From Bin125 sp026705025 (lineage in GTDB: Bacteria; Chloroflexota; Dehalococcoidia; Bin125): DNA of 64,000 bases. The stretch covers positions 158,980 through 222,979 of the forward strand of contig JAPPBN010000004.1 of NCBI GenBank assembly GCA_026705025.1. Reading direction: 5' to 3'. Positions 35,222-44,214 of the stretch are shown here, piece by piece; within the stretch, counting starts at the first letter, position 1; the number at the start of each line of letters is the position of its first letter. The notes under the pieces were generated by a model. The model was not told the origin of the DNA. It worked only from the letters and a program-made list of their open reading frames with translations, and made no database searches. A program made the translations under genes and the position numbers.

Positions 35222-37555
35222 TCAACGGGGACTGATCGGACCGGGTTGCGGTTCAGACGGATCGCGACTCGCGGTCAAACCGGCGACGACGCCTTGCTCC
35301 ATCAACTCATCGATCGCTTCATCTGTGAGGCAGAGCGTCTCCGCGAGGATCTCGACCGTGTGCTCGCCCATTCGCGGCGCCGGCGTCGAACATGAAGCGC
35401 GGCGCCTGCTCAGCCGCCAAGGAAATCCCTGGTACTGCCGTGTGCCGGTGTCGGGATGCGTCAACTGCAGCCACCAGTCACGCGCGGCCAGGTGCGGATC
35501 CCGTAGATGGGTCAATGTCGAGTGCACCGCGGCCGCCGGTACGCCGACCGCCTGCAGCCGATGTTGCAGCGTGAGCGCGTTCCAACCACGCGTCCACTCG
35601 CTGAGGGCCGCTTCCAGCTCAACCTCACCGGCCTTCCGGCCCTTCGCGGTGCTCCACTCCTGACGATCGATCCCGGCAACCTCTGCCAGTTGCAGCCAGG
35701 TCTCGTCGTCTCGTACCGAAATCGCGATCCATTCGTCGCTGCCGTCGACGCCATCGGTGCAGCGGAAGCACTCGTGCGGCGCGGCGCCGGGTATTCGGTT
35801 CCCGTTGCGCGACGGCATCTCTTGCCCCGCCGAAGAGGCCAGCAGGTATTCGTCGATGTATGCGACCGCCGACTCAAACATCGAGCCTTCGACGTGTATC
35901 GCCGCACGTTCGGTCTGAGCCTGCAACGCCGCCGCCAGAGCCGAGGCCGCCATCTGCGCGCCGACGATCGGGTCGGCCTGCATCGTGCCGAGCATGACCG
36001 GCTTGTCGCCGCGATAGCCCAGCAGCAGATCCCAACCCGCATTGCCCTCGGTCGTGCCGCCGTTGGCGCGGAAGTTGTCGTAGGGACCGCCGGTGCCAAA
36101 TCCCGAGAACGAGACCAGCGCCACATGCGGATTGACCTCGCGCATGTGCTCGTGAGTCAGGCGCAGGTTCTGCAACACGCGCGGACGAAAGTTCTCCAGC
36201 ACCACGTCGGCCCGCGCGATGAGACCAAGCGCCAGATCGCGCCCCTCCTCCCTGTCAAGCGCGATGGAGATGGTTCGCTTGCCGCGATTGGCCATGTTGA
36301 AGTTGGCCCGGACGTTCAAAGAATGCGCGTCGGGCGAGGCGACTCGCATCGGACCACCCGCGTCGTACCGCCACAGGTCCGGGCGCTTCGGCCCTTCAAC
36401 TTTGATCACCTCTGCGCCCAGATCGTTGAGTAAGCCCGACGCGTACGGTCCCAACCAGGCGTGGGTGAAGTCGACAACCCGCAACCCGTCGAGCGGCCCC
36501 GACGAGCGTTCAGGCGGGCGCCGTTGTGCGAACCGGTCGGCGCGCTCCTCCTGGTTCTCGACCTCCGTGACCCGCATCGCGCGGCCGGCCCCGGTCAGAC
36601 CGTTGTTGTCGCGAAAGAAGTCGATTGCGTGGAGTTGCGGATCATCGAGCAGCTGCCGCGCCGAGCGGTGCATCGCCATGACCGAGCCCAGCTCCGACAG
36701 CTTCGTCCAGATCGTCGTCGCATCCATGGACTCGACGATTGGCCGCACATACTCCAGCGACGGTTCCTGCTCGGCGAAACGTCCTTCACCCTCCAGTAGC
36801 TCATCCGGCGGCGGGTCGCAGCCAAACGCGATCGGCGCGTTGCGCAACGTTTCCCTGGACCAGGGCGAGATCGTGACATAGCCGTCGGCCGTCTCCATCA
36901 CCTCGGCCCAGCCCGGCGTACCGCCGACCCGGGGCAGCGCCTCGCCCGAGAACTCCGAACGCAGCGACATGATCAGGGTCGAACAGGCTTCATGCGACGA
37001 CAGCTCGATCCACTCGCCCCGGCCCGAGTGCAAACGTTCGAGCAGCGCCGCGAATGCAGCGACAGCGCCCAGAATGCCAATCGCCCGAGGAATGATCGCC
37101 GCCGGAGCTGCCAGCGGCTCCTGAGGCGCGACGCCGTTCGTCCCCGCAAAGCCTGACAACGCCTGGATGATCAGGTCGTCGGACAGATAGTCGGAGTACG
37201 GACCGTCGGTCCCAAATGGCGAGGAATGGACCACAACCAACTCTGGGAACTCGTCAGCGATGCCGTTCAGCTCCGGAAGCGGCGCGTCCGTCACGAACAC
37301 ATCTGCGGCGGAGAGCTCGCCGCGCCAGTCGCCCGCACCAGGCGACTTGCCGACCATCAGGGACTCCCGTAGCAGCGAAACGGTCTCGCCGTCTCGTTCG
37401 ATCGTCGGCGGAGCGCCGTTCAGACGAGAGTCGTCTGCTTCGAAGACCGAGACCTGCGCGCCCCAGCGCGCGAACTCGCGCGCGCATGCGGCGGCAGGCA
37501 CGTCGCGGCTGTACTCGACGACGCGGATGCCGCTCAGCAGATTGCCGTCCGTCAC
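35222..37555 (-). CDS. Fused two-domain CaiB/BaiF (family III) CoA-transferase
   Basis: A 777-residue protein with two consecutive CaiB/BaiF domains (about 1-345 and 350-777). Family III enzymes move CoA between carboxylic acids through an aspartyl-CoA thioester. The second domain is complete (VVDFTHAWLGPYASGLLNDLG, AEVIKVEGP, with Asp in GTMQADPIVGAQMA at the catalytic position). The first has no Asp at the equivalent site (QEPLAAPAAIIPRAIG), so it is probably structural. GTG at 37555 with GAGGGA upstream is taken as the start, 13 bp after the enoyl-CoA hydratase stop, implying one transcript. Confidence 0.85.
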   Translation of the reverse strand: MTDGNLLSGIRVVEYSRDVPAAACAREFARWGAQVSVFEADDSRLNGAPPTIERDGETVSLLRESLMVGKSPGAGDWRGELSAADVFVTDAPLPELNGIADEFPELVVVHSSPFGTDGPYSDYLSDDLIIQALSGFAGTNGVAPQEPLAAPAAIIPRAIGILGAVAAFAALLERLHSGRGEWIELSSHEACSTLIMSLRSEFSGEALPRVGGTPGWAEVMETADGYVTISPWSRETLRNAPIAFGCDPPPDELLEGEGRFAEQEPSLEYVRPIVESMDATTIWTKLSELGSVMAMHRSARQLLDDPQLHAIDFFRDNNGLTGAGRAMRVTEVENQEERADRFAQRRPPERSSGPLDGLRVVDFTHAWLGPYASGLLNDLGAEVIKVEGPKRPDLWRYDAGGPMRVASPDAHSLNVRANFNMANRGKRTISIALDREEGRDLALGLIARADVVLENFRPRVLQNLRLTHEHMREVNPHVALVSFSGFGTGGPYDNFRANGGTTEGNAGWDLLLGYRGDKPVMLGTMQADPIVGAQMAASALAAALQAQTERAAIHVEGSMFESAVAYIDEYLLASSAGQEMPSRNGNRIPGAAPHECFRCTDGVDGSDEWIAISVRDDETWLQLAEVAGIDRQEWSTAKGRKAGEVELEAALSEWTRGWNALTLQHRLQAVGVPAAAVHSTLTHLRDPHLAARDWWLQLTHPDTGTRQYQGFPWRLSRRRASCSTPAPRMGEHTVEILAETLCLTDEAIDELMEQGVVAGLTASRDPSEPQPGPISPR

Positions 37556-37568
37556 AGGACGAATCCCT

Positions 37569-38381
37569 CTAGGAGCTGCCCGGCTTCTGCAGTTTCGCCA
37601 GGGCCTGAGCCACGGGCGAGAGCTGGCGCTTGCCCTGCACCATGCGTGGATCGGGCTGACCAAACTGCGCGCCGGTGGCATAGGTCATGAAGCTGGCGTT
37701 GATATGCGTGGTGAATCCCTGAGCGTCCTGCATGTTGTTGATCGAGTGCTTGATCTGGCGAAGCGACAGCGGCGTCCGCTGGGCGACCTCGCCCGCGTAG
37801 GCAAGCGTCTTTCGTTCCAACGCCTCGGCTGGATAGACCTGGTTGACGAATCCCAGTTCCAGCGCCTCGCGAGCCGGGATGAATCGGTTCTGGAACAGGA
37901 TCTCCTTGGCCTTGCGCACGCCCAGGTCCCACGGCGCCGAGAAGTACTGCGTGTGCGACGGCAAAAACAGCGCGTCGTCGGAGGCGAAGATCAGATCCAT
38001 GGAGGCCGCCACCATCCAGCCGCCGAAGATGCACTTGCCGTGCACCATCGCGATCGTCGGCTTGGGGTTGTTGCGCCAACGCATCGTATTTGCAATCCGA
38101 GTGTCCCGCTGACGGTCGAACACGCCAACGAAATCCTCTGCCCAGCCGCGAATCTCCCGGTCGGCGATTTCGGATGGCGAGCCAAGATCATGCCCGGCGG
38201 AGAAGTCGGGACCATTGCCCGAGAGCACGATCACCAGCACCTCCGGGTCATCGGCCGCTTCCTGGAAGGCGCGGTCGATCTCCTCAAGCAGGACGCGTGA
38301 CTGCGCGTTGCGATACTCGAGCCGGTTCATGATCACCCGTGCGACTGGGCCCGGCTCGTAGATCACTTCGTGGTAGGTCAT
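37569..38381 (-). CDS. Enoyl-CoA hydratase/isomerase family protein
   Basis: A 270-residue crotonase-fold enzyme. The oxyanion hole is built from FSAGHDLGSP and the GGWMVAASMDLIFAS segment. The position of the usual second catalytic Glu is occupied within PSHTQYFSAPWDLG, so the reaction may differ from simple hydration. It lies directly upstream of the fused CoA-transferase, which suggests a route in which a carboxylic acid is activated to CoA and then processed. Substrate unknown. Confidence 0.88.
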   Translation of the reverse strand: MTYHEVIYEPGPVARVIMNRLEYRNAQSRVLLEEIDRAFQEAADDPEVLVIVLSGNGPDFSAGHDLGSPSEIADREIRGWAEDFVGVFDRQRDTRIANTMRWRNNPKPTIAMVHGKCIFGGWMVAASMDLIFASDDALFLPSHTQYFSAPWDLGVRKAKEILFQNRFIPAREALELGFVNQVYPAEALERKTLAYAGEVAQRTPLSLRQIKHSINNMQDAQGFTTHINASFMTYATGAQFGQPDPRMVQGKRQLSPVAQALAKLQKPGSS

Positions 38382-38441
38382 GGCATGCTCCGCTCAGGTG
38401 GTGTGGACAACAGTGCGAGGCTATCAGCGGCCGATCAAGCG

Positions 38442-39233
38442 TCAGACGAACGCTTCCAGCAGCAGCACTTCGACGACTTGATTGAATTCGTCCGGCAGTT
38501 CCCAATAGACGCTGTGCCCGGCCTCGGGGACCTGGATGTACTGCGCGCCCGGCACCATCTGGGCGGCGCGCTCGATCAGCTCGGCCGGGATGATCGCGTC
38601 CTCCGCGCCGGCCAGGAAGATCGTCGGCATGGTCAGGGCTGACAGTTCGTCCTTCGACACCGCGCCGTCTGCCTGACTGAATGCCAGCGGCTGATTCGGA
38701 TCGAGCGGCGGATTCAACCCCCGGATCTGGTTGTAGAGAAACACCCCGTTCGGCTCGCGCTCGAGGTAGGCCGGCCCAACCATTCGCGTCAAGCCGCCCT
38801 GGTCCTGGTTGACCTGTGCCGACTCGACCGCCTTGCGCATCTCCGCAACCAACTCGGGCGCGTCGATGCCAAGGAAGGTGTCGGCCATCAACAGTCCCTT
38901 GACCCGCTGCGGATTGCGCACCGCAAACGGCAGGATCGTAAAGCCACCCATTGACTGACCAACCAGCACCGCCTCGGGAATCTCGAGCGCATCCATCAGT
39001 TCGCCGAGGTCGCGCGAGAACGCCTGGCGACCTTCGCCAGAGTCGTCGCGGCTGCGTCCCCACCCGCGCACCTCGTAGGTCACGCAGCGATACCGGTCGC
39101 GGAACACGGGAATCTGCTGCCACCAGCTCAGATGATTCCCGCCAGCGCCATGCACAAAGACGATCGTCTCCGGCCCCTCTCCGAACTCGTCGTAGATCAA
39201 CTCACCGCCGGTCACTTCCAGGGTTTGGGCCAT
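38442..39233 (-). CDS. Alpha/beta hydrolase
   Basis: A 263-residue alpha/beta hydrolase. HGAGGNHLSWW forms the oxyanion loop, the nucleophile elbow is VGQSMGGF, the acid is likely Asp in AGAEDAIIP, and the His is in VPEAGHSVYWELP. ATG at 39233 is chosen with GAGGAG eight bases upstream; a GTG at 39242 would place the Shine-Dalgarno too close. It is divergent from the selenoprotein pair and upstream of the hydratase/CoA-transferase genes. Esterase or C-C hydrolase activity is possible. Confidence 0.87.
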   Translation of the reverse strand: MAQTLEVTGGELIYDEFGEGPETIVFVHGAGGNHLSWWQQIPVFRDRYRCVTYEVRGWGRSRDDSGEGRQAFSRDLGELMDALEIPEAVLVGQSMGGFTILPFAVRNPQRVKGLLMADTFLGIDAPELVAEMRKAVESAQVNQDQGGLTRMVGPAYLEREPNGVFLYNQIRGLNPPLDPNQPLAFSQADGAVSKDELSALTMPTIFLAGAEDAIIPAELIERAAQMVPGAQYIQVPEAGHSVYWELPDEFNQVVEVLLLEAFV

Positions 39234-39320
39234 TTCGCTCACTCCTCGGTTGCGCTGCCTTGCTCATCAGGTAGGTGTCGGGCTAAACGCTACTCTCTTG
39301 TCAGGTTGAGAGGTGCCGAG

Positions 39321-40379
39321 ATGGCCTTTGAATACGCCGCCGTCGATTTGCCCATCCGAGAGCAGACGATCTCCTCCCAGCGAATGAGTTGGGAGATGAT
39401 TGCCAATCCCGGCCGTTGGTGGACCGGCGCCGAACGAGTTGAGATCGCGAGGATCGGACGCGCCGCACGCGATTTCGAAGCCGTCGGCAGCGAGATCCTG
39501 CCCGATGCCTCGGTCTACGCGATCCAGAAACTGGTCGTCGACAACGCCAACCTCAACCGCGAGTGGTACGAGGACATCATCGCGATGCCCGGGATGACCG
39601 AGGATCGCTACGTCGAGCTGGTCGCGGTGGTCGTCCACTCGCTCTCGATCGACGAGTTCCATCGCGCTCTCGGCCTCGATCTCGAACCGCTGCCCGACCC
39701 TGTGGGTGGCGAACCCACGCGACAGCGACCCAATCTGGCAGAACAGCGGTACTCCTGGCCGCCAATCGTGCCCAAGACAGGACTCAACCCGGGCGACGAG
39801 ATGCTCTACGGCCCGTTGGAGTGGGGCGCCAACGTCATTTCTGCGCTTTCCCTGATTCCCGAGAACGTGCGCTGGCTGCACGACCTCTCCGAGGGTCATT
39901 ACCTCTCCTTCGCCGAGATGCGTCAGCCCGACCCGCTGCGCGCAATCTCGCGCTCGCAAATCGAGCTGATCGCTGCGCGCGTGTCGGCGCTCAACGAGTG
40001 CTTCTATTGAACCGCCTCGCACGTGCGCATGCTCCGTGAGAGCAGCCAACGCAGCGGAACCCTCGACAGCCTGAACCTTCAGAGCACAGTCAATCCCGAT
40101 GCCGACAGCGGCGTCCCGCAAGGCAGCCTGCTGACCGCCTTCGCCGAGGCCGCCGTCCGTCAGACCGACGCCCTGCCCGGCCTACGCGAGCAGATCAAGT
40201 CGGAGCTCGGCGTCCAGGAACTGGTTGACGCCGCCGGCGTTGTGGCCAACTTCCAGCGCATGGTCCGTATCGCCGACGGCTGCGGCATCCCGCTCGACGA
40301 ATTCACCAAAGACGCCACCGACGACGTTCGCGGTGAACTCGGCATCCATGAGTATGCCTCGGCCGCCAACACCGCCTGA
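39321..40379 (+). CDS. AhpD/CMD-family selenoprotein 1 (in-frame UGA = Sec230)
   Basis: A 353-codon frame interrupted once, by TGA at 40008-40010; 40011 onwards continues in the same frame to 40379. The interruption falls in NECFY-U-TASH, exactly where carboxymuconolactone decarboxylase/AhpD proteins have the CxxCxxxH redox motif, giving Cys227, Sec230 and His234. The segment before (QIELIAARVSAL) and the helices after (VVANFQRMVRIADGCGIPLD) form the CMD domain. Residues 1-200 look like a second, Cys-less CMD-like domain. A SECIS-type hairpin follows the UGA. GAGAGG precedes the ATG. The likely role is peroxide or disulfide reduction. Reading it as two genes or a pseudogene is disfavoured because the paralogue has the same TGA. 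Confidence 0.85.
40027..40046 (+). promoter_or_regulatory. Bacterial SECIS-like hairpin 1
   Basis: The stem GC(A)TGCTC/GAGCAGC has seven pairs and one bulged A, and its loop CGTGA begins 24 nt after the UGA. Both the distance and the G at loop position 2 fit the bacterial SECIS model (loop 16-37 nt downstream, G in the first two loop positions). Confidence 0.7.
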
Positions 40380-40394
40380 TCCCCGGAGTCCACG

Positions 40395-41489
40395 ATGACA
40401 ACCACCGCAGCGAACTTCTCGTACGCCGATACCACGTGGCCCGTGCTTGAGCGGACGGCCGCGGCGCATCGTCGCAGTTGGCAGATGCTGGCCGCGTCCG
40501 GAGAGTGGTGGACCGGCGCCGAACGGATCAGCATCGCCGCCGAGTGCCGCCGCGCATCCGCAATGGTTGACGGCCTCCCCGATCCAGGGGCCGGGCCGGC
40601 CACACTCCCCGAGGCCGCCGTCTACGCGATCCACAAGCTGATTGGCGATCTGCCCAACGTCACCCGTGAGTGGTACGACGAGACGATCAGCGCCGAAGGC
40701 ATGTCCGACGCGCACTACATCGAGCTGCTCGGCGTCGTCGTGCACATCTGGTCGGTCGACGAGTTCCACCGAGCGTTGGAGATCGAACTGGAACCGCTCC
40801 CCGAGCCCCTCGCGGGCGAACCGACTCAGATTCGTCCGACAGGGGCGAAGGCGCACGGCAGTTGGCCGCCGACGGTCTGGCCAGACGACCTGGATGAACG
40901 GGACGCGGACATTTACGGCGGCGCCGATCGCGCCGCGAACGTCCGCGCCGCGATGAGTCTGCATCCAGACAGCGTGCGCTGGCTCAGCGATCTGTTCGAC
41001 GCGCACTATCTGAGCTGGATCGAGATCCAAGACGTGCAGGAGCCGTTCCGCGTGCTCACGCGGCCGCAACGCGAGCTGGTCGCCGCCCGCGTCTCGGCGC
41101 TCAACGAGTGCTTCTATTGAACGATCTCCCATGTGATGCTGCTCGGTCGGAGTAGCGAAGGCAACGACTCGCTCAACCTCAACGGAACGGTGCGCAACGA
41201 CATCGACAGCGGTGTCGAGCACGGTGACGTGTTGCTGCGCTACTCCGACGCCGCGGTCGGCCGCACCGATGATCTCGTCGCGGCGCGCGAAGCGCTGGAC
41301 GCCGAAATGGGGCCCGACGCCGTTGTCGATTGCGCCGCAACAATCGCCAACTTCCAGAGGATGGTCCGAATCGCTGACGGTTGCGGCATTCCCCTGGATT
41401 CGTTCTCCAGAACAGAATCCGCGAAGTGGCGAGACGGCCTCGGGATCGACAACTTCCGCAGCCGGGAGAACACGTTCAGTCAGTCCTGA
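40395..41489 (+). CDS. AhpD/CMD-family selenoprotein 2 (in-frame UGA = Sec242)
   Basis: Paralogue of the gene 16 bp upstream. A 365-codon frame is interrupted only by TGA at 41118-41120 and continues in frame to 41489. The motif is NECFY-U-TISHV, giving Cys239, Sec242 and His246. Domain layout is as in the first copy: GEWWTGAERISIAAECRRAS and YIELLGVVVHIWSVDEFHRA in the Cys-less N-terminal half, then RELVAARVSAL before the motif and VANFQRMVRIADGCGIPLD near the end. GGAG precedes the ATG. The two proteins may pair or differ in substrate. Function needs SelA/B/C/D, which must be encoded elsewhere. Confidence 0.87.
41138..41156 (+). promoter_or_regulatory. Bacterial SECIS hairpin 2
   Basis: A fully paired 7-bp stem (GCTGCTC/GAGTAGC, one G-U) with loop GGTCG. 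The stem starts 17 nt and the loop 24 nt after the UGA. The GGTC loop matches the SelB-contacting loop of the E. coli formate dehydrogenase SECIS. Confidence 0.82.
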
Positions 41490-41570
41490 GCATGACGACT
41501 CCGTCGCACCTCGCTGCGACGCGGGAAATCGGAAGTGGACGTTTGCAGGAGATGCGAAGCGTGTCGCTTC

Positions 41571-42059
41571 CTACCTGATCGTCGCCAGCAACCGGGCGAT
41601 CTCGATCGCCGCCTGGGCCGCCTCTTCGCCCTTGTTGCCCGCCGAGCCGCCGGCCCTCGCCATCGCCAGGGCCACCGTCTGCGTCGCCAACACCTCGAAA
41701 ATCACCGGCACGCCCGTGTCCAGCCCGACCCTCGCGATGCCCTGCGTCGCGCCGTCCACGACGAGTCGGTAGTGGTCCGTCTCGCCCAGGATCACCGCGC
41801 CCAGGCAGATCACGGCGTCGAATCGCCCGGTCTGGGCGCATTTCTGAGCGGCGATTGGGATTTCAAAGGCGCCCGGCACCCAATAGATGTCAATCTCGTC
41901 GGTGTCGGCCCCGTTCTCCTCGAGGTGGTCGATGCAGCCGTCTAGCAGCTTGCTCGTCACGAAATCGTTGAACTTGCTCACCACCACGGCAAAGCGCAGC
42001 CCGCTGGCGGGCCCGTGTTCGGGGTCAGGATTCGCCGCGCCGTCGTGGACTCGTGGCAT
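41571..42059 (-). CDS. ribH: 6,7-dimethyl-8-ribityllumazine synthase
   Basis: A 162-residue lumazine synthase, catalysing the penultimate step of riboflavin synthesis. FAVVVSKFNDFVTSKLLDG, WVPGAFEIPIAAQK and CLGAVILGETDHYRLV (with the catalytic His) are all present, followed by GVPVIFEVLATQTVALAMAR, where most homologues have GVLTT/NT. Final gene of the rib operon, 17 bp after ribBA. Forms pentamers or icosahedral shells in characterised species. Confidence 0.95.
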   Translation of the reverse strand: MPRVHDGAANPDPEHGPASGLRFAVVVSKFNDFVTSKLLDGCIDHLEENGADTDEIDIYWVPGAFEIPIAAQKCAQTGRFDAVICLGAVILGETDHYRLVVDGATQGIARVGLDTGVPVIFEVLATQTVALAMARAGGSAGNKGEEAAQAAIEIARLLATIR

Positions 42060-42076
42060 ACGGAGCTGCTCGCGGC

Positions 42077-43444
42077 CTAACCGATTGCCGCTCGGCGGGC
42101 GGGTGGGTGCCCGTCGTCGCCCGAATCGGCCGCCTCGATGTCGTCGCTGTCGAGCAGATGACCCATCTTCTCCTGTTTGACCGACAGGTAGCGAACGTTG
42201 TGCGGATTCACCTGAGCGATCACCGGCACCCGCTCAACGATCTCCAGTCCGTAACCGGACAGACCGTGGCGCTTGGCGGGATTGTTGGTCATCAGGCGGA
42301 TGCGATGCACACCCAGGTCGCGCAGGATCTGCATGCCAATTCCGTAGTCGCGGCGGTCGGCTGCGAAACCCAGCGCGAGGTTGGCCTCGACCGTGTCCAT
42401 GCCCTGATCCTGCAAGGCATAGGCGGCGATCTTGTTGTGCAGCCCGATCCCGCGACCCTCCTGGGCCATGTACACGATCACCCCCCGACGCTCCTCGGCA
42501 ACATGTCGCATCGCGATCTCAAGTTGTTCGCCGCAATCGCAGCGCTGCGACGAGAACACATCACCGGTCAGACATTGCGAGTGGACTCGAACCAGCGTGG
42601 GTTCACCACCACCGACGTTGCCCATGACCAGAGCAACGTGCTCCTCGGAGTGGTCGCGAGTGCGATAGCCGATCAGCTGCCAGGTGCCCATTGGCGTCGG
42701 CAGCTTCGCTTCCGAGACCCGGTCCACCAGCTGCTCGGTGCGCAGCCGGTACTGAATGATTTGCTCGACCGAAACGATCTTGATCTTGTGTCGACGCGAG
42801 AACCGCACCAACTCCGGCAGACGCGCCATGTCGCCGTTGCGCTTCATGATCTCGCAGATCACGGCCCCCGGTTGGAGTCCGGCCAGGCGGCAGAGGTCAA
42901 CCGACGCCTCGGTCTGTCCGGCCCGGACCAGGACGCCGCCTTCGCGGGCCCTGAGCGGGAACATGTGGCCCGGGCGTACCAGATCTTCCGGCGTGGAGTT
43001 CGGATCCATCAGCACTTGCACCGTGCGCGCGCGATCGGGCGCCGAGATACCGGTCGTCACTCCTGAGCGCGCCTCGACCGAGACGGTGAAGGCTGTTCCC
43101 AGCGGCGCAGTGTTCGAGCCCTGTTCAACCATCAGCCGCAAGTCGAGTCGGTCGAGCATCCCGCCATCCATGGCCACGCAGATCAGGCCACGGCCGTGCA
43201 TCGCCATGAAGTTGATTGTGTCCGAGGTCACGAACTGCGCGGGTAGCGCCAGGTCGCCTTCGTTCTCCCGATCCTCATCGTCCGTGATAATCAGCGGCTC
43301 GCCCTGGGCGAATGCCTCGATCGCTTCTTCGACACTGCAAAACGGAGACTTGCGCCGCCGGCCGCCGGTCCGCCGGGCGGGGCGAGGCGTTTTCACCTCT
43401 GTGTGGGTGGAGTTCGACGCGCCGCGAGCCTCGGAATCCGTCAT
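42077..43444 (-). CDS. ribBA: Bifunctional DHBP synthase/GTP cyclohydrolase II
   Basis: A 455-residue fusion. The N-terminal RibB domain has DDEDRENEGDLALPAQ, HGRGLICVAM, RPGHMFPLRA and ICEIMKRNGDMARLPEL. The C-terminal RibA domain has the zinc Cys set CLTGDVFSSQRCDCGEQLE, YMAQEGRGIGLHNK and RLMTNNPAKRHGL. Together these supply the two precursors of lumazine. A basic 30-residue leader precedes the first domain. Its ATG overlaps the ribE stop codon by four bases. Confidence 0.96.
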   Translation of the reverse strand: MTDSEARGASNSTHTEVKTPRPARRTGGRRRKSPFCSVEEAIEAFAQGEPLIITDDEDRENEGDLALPAQFVTSDTINFMAMHGRGLICVAMDGGMLDRLDLRLMVEQGSNTAPLGTAFTVSVEARSGVTTGISAPDRARTVQVLMDPNSTPEDLVRPGHMFPLRAREGGVLVRAGQTEASVDLCRLAGLQPGAVICEIMKRNGDMARLPELVRFSRRHKIKIVSVEQIIQYRLRTEQLVDRVSEAKLPTPMGTWQLIGYRTRDHSEEHVALVMGNVGGGEPTLVRVHSQCLTGDVFSSQRCDCGEQLEIAMRHVAEERRGVIVYMAQEGRGIGLHNKIAAYALQDQGMDTVEANLALGFAADRRDYGIGMQILRDLGVHRIRLMTNNPAKRHGLSGYGLEIVERVPVIAQVNPHNVRYLSVKQEKMGHLLDSDDIEAADSGDDGHPPARRAAIG

Positions 43445-44079
43445 TGCGCTCCGCCTCTGCTGATCTCTCGCGCCGCGAGCCGTTCGTCAAGGAGTTGATC
43501 GATCCTGGACTCCAGCAGTTCGTCGACGTATCGCGCCAGGATGTCGGTCTCGAGATTCACGGCGTCACCAGGTCGTCGGTCGAGCAGGTTGGTGTGCTGC
43601 TGAGTGTACTGAACAAGCGACACCGCAAAGCCGGACTCATCCTTGTCAATAATCGTCAGCGACACGCCGTCGATGCATACCGGCCCCTTGACAATCATGT
43701 GCCGCAGCAGGTCGGCCGGCGCATCGTAGGTCACGACGATCGCGTCGGATTCCGGTCGGGTGTTCCTGAACGCACCCCGACCCTCCACCACGCCTCGCAC
43801 CAGATGGCCGGACAAACGGTCCACCGGCCGCACGGAGCGCTCCAGGTTGACCCGATCGCCAACCTGCAGATCACCCAGGTTCGAACGCCGATAGGTCTCC
43901 GGCATCAGGTTGGCCAGGAACTGGCTCGACTCGATGTGCGTGACCGTCAAGTCAACCCCGTTGATCGCGATGCTGTCGCCCAGCTGCGCGTCTTCCAGGA
44001 TCATCGGCGCGGAGATTCGCAGCAGGCCCTCGGCCGCGTCCGTGATCTCGCCGACCTCTTCGATGATGCCCGTGAACAT
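43441..44079 (-). CDS. ribE: Riboflavin synthase alpha chain
   Basis: A 212-residue enzyme that dismutates two lumazines into riboflavin. It has two internally repeated barrel domains: MFTGIIEEVGEI with DSIAINGVDLTV, and SGHLVRGVVEGRGAF with VCIDGVSLTII. The N-terminal MFTGI signature is intact. It lies between ribD (135 bp upstream) and ribBA (four-base overlap) in the same operon. Confidence 0.95.
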   Translation of the reverse strand: MFTGIIEEVGEITDAAEGLLRISAPMILEDAQLGDSIAINGVDLTVTHIESSQFLANLMPETYRRSNLGDLQVGDRVNLERSVRPVDRLSGHLVRGVVEGRGAFRNTRPESDAIVVTYDAPADLLRHMIVKGPVCIDGVSLTIIDKDESGFAVSLVQYTQQHTNLLDRRPGDAVNLETDILARYVDELLESRIDQLLDERLAAREISRGGAQ

Positions 44080-44214
44080 CGCCCGCCCCCGAAATCTGGT
44101 CCGTAGGCGTCAATGCTAGCCCGGGACCGGGCTACATCGCGCATAACGCACGGCCAGAAGGATCTCACGGCGATGAGGAATGTTGACCGTTCGCGGCGAA
44201 CAACCTGCGGTGGA

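Noticed and set aside
39321..41489. Four separate genes or two pseudogenes instead of two selenoproteins
   Set aside because: Both interruptions are TGA, at the same redox-motif position, with the frame preserved and SECIS-like hairpins downstream.
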